The notes below the pieces were generated by a model. That model had not been told where the DNA came from. It worked only from the letters and a program-made list of their open reading frames with translations, and did no database searches. From Burkholderia anthina (GTDB taxonomy: Bacteria; Pseudomonadota; Gammaproteobacteria; Burkholderiales; Burkholderiaceae), in assembly GCF_001547525.1 (NCBI RefSeq), contig NZ_LNJP01000003.1, positions 372,001 to 436,000 on the forward strand: a DNA stretch of 64,000 bases, given 5' to 3'. Positions within the stretch are counted from its first letter, which is position 1, and each line of letters starts with the position of its first letter. The position numbers were made by a program, and so were the translations under genes. Of this stretch, positions 61,292-64,000 are shown piece after piece.

Positions 61292-62482
61292 TCAGCCGTC
61301 CAGGCCGCGCGCGAGATCGTCGCGAATGTCGCCCGCGTGCTCGAGCCCGACCGCGAGGCGAATCAGCCCTTCGGTGATCCCCGCCGCCGCACGCGCTTCC
61401 GGCGTGATGCGGCCGTGCGTCGTGGTGGCCGGATGCGTGATCGTCGTGCGCGTATCGCCGAGGTTGCCGGTGATCGACACCAGCTTCGTGTTGTCGATCA
61501 CCCGCCACGCGTTCGCGCGCTGCTGCTCCGGCGTGTCGCCCTTCAGCTCGAACGACACGATTGCACCGCCCGCCTTCTGCTGGCGCTTCGCGAGTTCATG
61601 CTGCGGATGCGATTCGAGGCCCGGGTAGAACACGCGCGCGACCGCCGGATGCGAGTCGAGCCAGCGCGCGATCTCCAGCGCGTTCGCCGATTGCTTCTCG
61701 ACACGCAGCGACAGCGTCTCCATCCCCTTCAGCAGCACCCATGCGTTGAACGCCGACAGCGTCGGGCCCGCGCTGCGCACGAACGGGAACACCTTGCCCA
61801 TGATGAATTCCTTCGAGCCGACCAGCGCGCCGCCGAGCACGCGGCCCTGCCCGTCGAGGAATTTCGTCGCCGAATGCATCACGACGTCCGCACCGAGCTT
61901 CAGCGGCTGCTGCAGCACCGGGCTGCAGAAACAGTTGTCGACGACGAACAGCGCGTTCGCGGCCGTCGCGATCTTGCCGATCGCCTCGATGTCGGCGAGT
62001 TCGGTCAGCGGGTTCGACGGCGTCTCGAGGAAGAACATCTTCGTTTCCGGCCGCACGGCTTCCTGCCATGCGTTCAGGTCGGTCGGGTCGACGAAGGTCG
62101 TCGTGATCCCGAACTTGCTGAAGATCTGCGAGAACATCCCGAGCGTCGAGCCGAACAGGCTGCGCGAGCTGACGAGGTGGTCGCCCGCCTGCAGCGCGGA
62201 CATCACGACCGACATGATCGCGGCCATGCCCGACGCCGTCGCGATGCACGCCTCGCCGCCCTCGAGCGCCGCGAGACGCTCCTGGAACATGGTGACGGTC
62301 GGGTTCGTGAAGCGCGAATAGGTGAAATAGTCTTCCGAATTCGCGAAGCGCTCGGCCGCGTCGGCCGCGCTCGAGAAGCAGAAGCTCGACGTGAGGAACA
62401 GCGCTTCCGAATGCTCGTTGAAGTCGCTGCGCAGCGTGCCCGCGCGCACGGCAAGCGTGTCGAAGTTGAGGGAGTCGTCCAT
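61292..62482 (-). CDS. metZ: O-succinylhomoserine sulfhydrylase
   Basis: This 396-residue PLP enzyme of the Cys/Met metabolism family makes homocysteine from O-succinylhomoserine and sulfide. The start MDDSLNFDTLAVRAGTLRS is chosen because an upstream in-frame ATG would run through the terminator. Family blocks are YFTYSRFTNPTVTMFQERLA, GGEACIATASGMAAIMSVVM, VVDNCFCSPVLQQPL, and the PLP-binding lysine in HSATKFLDGQGRVLGG. GNLGDTRTTITHPATTTH closes the active site. A probable SAM-II riboswitch and a terminator precede it, so it should be repressed by S-adenosylmethionine. Confidence 0.95.
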   Translation of the reverse strand: MDDSLNFDTLAVRAGTLRSDFNEHSEALFLTSSFCFSSAADAAERFANSEDYFTYSRFTNPTVTMFQERLAALEGGEACIATASGMAAIMSVVMSALQAGDHLVSSRSLFGSTLGMFSQIFSKFGITTTFVDPTDLNAWQEAVRPETKMFFLETPSNPLTELADIEAIGKIATAANALFVVDNCFCSPVLQQPLKLGADVVMHSATKFLDGQGRVLGGALVGSKEFIMGKVFPFVRSAGPTLSAFNAWVLLKGMETLSLRVEKQSANALEIARWLDSHPAVARVFYPGLESHPQHELAKRQQKAGGAIVSFELKGDTPEQQRANAWRVIDNTKLVSITGNLGDTRTTITHPATTTHGRITPEARAAAGITEGLIRLAVGLEHAGDIRDDLARGLDG

Positions 62483-62554
62483 GTTCCGTTTTCCGTATTC
62501 GATGGCCGCGCCGACGGTCATGCACGAGGCGCGGACCCGGTCAAAACCGAGGCC

Positions 62555-62595
62555 AAAAACAAAAAGCCCGCTATGCGTCGGCATCAGCGGGCTTC
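62555..62595 (-). terminator. Terminator between purF and metZ, possibly riboswitch-controlled
   Basis: On the minus strand AAGCCCGCT (62594-62586) pairs with AGCGGGCTT (62572-62564), followed by TTTTGTTTTTGG. It lies downstream of the SAM-II-like aptamer and 82 bp before metZ. It may serve both as the purF terminator and as the expression platform of the riboswitch. Confidence 0.85.
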
Positions 62596-62639
62596 GGTGC
62601 GGTACGACAGCGATCGACTCGGGCCGGCTGCCGCCGGCC

Positions 62640-62703
62640 TTCGCTTTAGCTGTTTTGGGAAGTTGCCCCGCGTCCGCAAGCTGATATCAAATCGACGCAA
62701 GGC
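62640..62703 (-). promoter_or_regulatory. Probable SAM-II (SAM-alpha) riboswitch upstream of metZ
   Basis: On the minus strand P1 is GCGTC (62698-62694) paired with GACGC (62674-62670). The loop contains the conserved GATTTG and GCTTGC, and the 3' pseudoknot strand AGCTAAAG lies at about 62651-62644. A small GGG/CCC hairpin interrupts the linker. These blocks, in this order, match SAM-II aptamers, which bind S-adenosylmethionine and switch off methionine genes in alpha- and some beta-proteobacteria. The position before metZ fits exactly. I judged this by eye; a covariance model search would decide. Confidence 0.72.
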
Positions 62704-62745
62704 CACATCCTATCACGCCTCGATCCAAGCGCGCGCCGGCGTGAG

Positions 62746-64000
62746 TTACTCGACCGACAGTTGCAGGTTCATCTGCGAGCGCTCGGTATCGCTGGCCGTA
62801 TCGCGATCGGCCTGCGACGCCGGCGTGAGACGCGCGCGCTCGATCGCATCGAGGTACTCGGGCGTCACGGCGCCGGTGATGTAGTTGCCGTCGAAGCACG
62901 ACGCCTCGAAGCGCTCGAGCTTCGGGTTGATGTCGCGCACCGCGCGGCGCAGATCGTCGACGTCCTGATAGATCAGGTGATCGGCGCCGATGATCTTCGC
63001 GACTTCTTCGTCGGTGCGGCCGTGCGCGACGAGCTCGCCACGCGTCGGCATGTCGATGCCGTACACATTCGGGAATTTCACGGGCGGCGCAGCCGACGCG
63101 AAGATCACCGACTTCGCGCCCGCATCGCGCGCCATCTGCACGATTTCGTGCGAGGTCGTGCCGCGCACGATCGAATCGTCGACGATCAGCACGTGCTTGT
63201 CCTTGAACTCAATGCTCATCGCGTTGAGCTTCTGGCGCACCGACTTCTTGCGCACGGCTTGCCCCGGCATGATGAACGTGCGGCCGACGTAGCGGTTCTT
63301 GAAGAAGCCTTCGCGGTACTCGACGCCGAGCTTCGCGGCGACCTGCATCGCGGCCGGGCGCGACGAATCGGGAATCGGCATCACGACGTCGATCGGCACG
63401 TTCGGCAGTTCGCGCTTGATCTTCTCGGCGAGATAGTCGCCCATGCGCAGGCGCACGTTGTACACCGGCACGCCGTCGAGGCACGAATCCGGACGGGCCA
63501 GATACACGTATTCGAACATGCACGGATTCAGCGTCGGGTTCTCCGCGCACTGCTGGCTGTGGAAGTTGCCGGCCTTGTCGATGAAGACCGCTTCGCCCGG
63601 CTCCAGGTCGCGCACGAATTCGAAACCGATGCCTTCGACCGCCACCGACTCCGATGCGACCATCCATTCGGTGCCGTGCTCGGTTTCGAGCTTGCCGATG
63701 CACAGCGGGCGGATGCCGAACGGGTCGCGGAACGCGAGCAGGCCGTAGCCGGCGATCAGCGACACGATCGCGTACGAACCCTGCAGGCGGCGATGCACGC
63801 CCGAGACCGCCTTGAACACCGACGCCGGATCGAGCTCGAGGCCGGTGGTCGACAGTTGCAGCTCGTGCGCGAACACGTTGAGCAGCACTTCGCTGTCGGA
63901 GTTGGTGTTGATGTGCCGGCGGTCGATCCGGAACATCTCGTCCTTCAGCTGCATCCAGTTCGTCAGGTTGCCGTTGTGCGCTAGGATGATCCCGAACGGC
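62746..64000 (-). CDS. purF: Amidophosphoribosyltransferase, 3' part (runs off the right edge)
   Basis: The visible 417 residues cover most of the enzyme that makes 5-phosphoribosylamine, the first committed step of purine synthesis. The first part is the end of the N-terminal glutaminase domain (PFGIILAHNGNLTNWMQLKD, then RRLQGSYAIVSLIAGYGLLA and FRDPFGIRPLCIG). The phosphoribosyltransferase domain carries the PRPP-binding loop KHVLIVDDSIVRGTTSHEIV and IPDSSRPAAMQVAAKLG. The stop is at 62746-62748. The catalytic N-terminal Cys lies beyond the window. Confidence 0.97.
   Translation of the reverse strand, partial: PFGIILAHNGNLTNWMQLKDEMFRIDRRHINTNSDSEVLLNVFAHELQLSTTGLELDPASVFKAVSGVHRRLQGSYAIVSLIAGYGLLAFRDPFGIRPLCIGKLETEHGTEWMVASESVAVEGIGFEFVRDLEPGEAVFIDKAGNFHSQQCAENPTLNPCMFEYVYLARPDSCLDGVPVYNVRLRMGDYLAEKIKRELPNVPIDVVMPIPDSSRPAAMQVAAKLGVEYREGFFKNRYVGRTFIMPGQAVRKKSVRQKLNAMSIEFKDKHVLIVDDSIVRGTTSHEIVQMARDAGAKSVIFASAAPPVKFPNVYGIDMPTRGELVAHGRTDEEVAKIIGADHLIYQDVDDLRRAVRDINPKLERFEASCFDGNYITGAVTPEYLDAIERARLTPASQADRDTASDTERSQMNLQLSVE

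Overview
The window is high-GC DNA from a Burkholderia-type beta-proteobacterium. That reading rests on the selenocysteine/formate dehydrogenase block, the OmpC-type porin with its AQAQSSVTLYG start, the lysine/alanine-tailed HU protein, and the purF/metZ/galU neighbourhood. Two halves meet at the selenocysteine tRNA gene (selC, 32.4 kb). To its left (1-32.3 kb) lies accessory DNA. To its right (32.4-64 kb) lies what looks like core chromosome.

Accessory half. A partial histidine kinase and an hrcC/sctC-type type III secretion (T3SS) secretin occupy the left edge. A type IVb (thin-pilus, R64/TCP-like) operon pilL-N-O-P-Q-R-S-M-V runs leftward from 14.2 to 3.7 kb, and a PilT-like retraction ATPase gene runs towards it. 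A 477-residue HrpB-type AraC activator (15.2 kb) then opens a 13-kb block of small, dispersed transcription units. They encode a transglycosylase, candidate T3SS substrates, a harpin fused to a phage-tail-type lysozyme, a Gly-rich harpin, two HrpB1/HrpK-family proteins, a small Gly/Ala-rich helical protein and a formyltransferase-like enzyme. Six of these units have an exact TTCG-N16-TTCG hrp_II box, and all six boxes sit at the expected distance from a -10-like hexamer (five match YANNNT, one has a single mismatch). This makes the block a compact HrpB regulon read directly from the sequence. Between 28 and 32.3 kb is a graveyard of phage and IS pieces around an intact toxin-antitoxin pair. 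It ends in a truncated tyrosine recombinase that abuts the 3' end of tRNA-Sec, so selC has been used as an integration site.

Core half. tRNA-Sec, selB, selA, fdhE and fdnI-fdnH-fdnG form a selenocysteine-insertion plus formate dehydrogenase-N block. FdnG is read through an in-frame TGA (Sec197). Next come a YihY/BrkB membrane protein, a porin, a VOC protein, an aminoglycoside adenylyltransferase-like protein and an HU-like protein. The 46.9-61.2 kb stretch is a surface polysaccharide region: three acyltransferase-3 proteins, galU, a tandem two-domain GT4 glycosyltransferase, a Wzx-like flippase, an NHL/beta-propeller exported protein, and gmd-rmd for GDP-D-rhamnose. The window closes with metZ, preceded by a probable SAM-II riboswitch and a terminator, and with the 3' part of purF.
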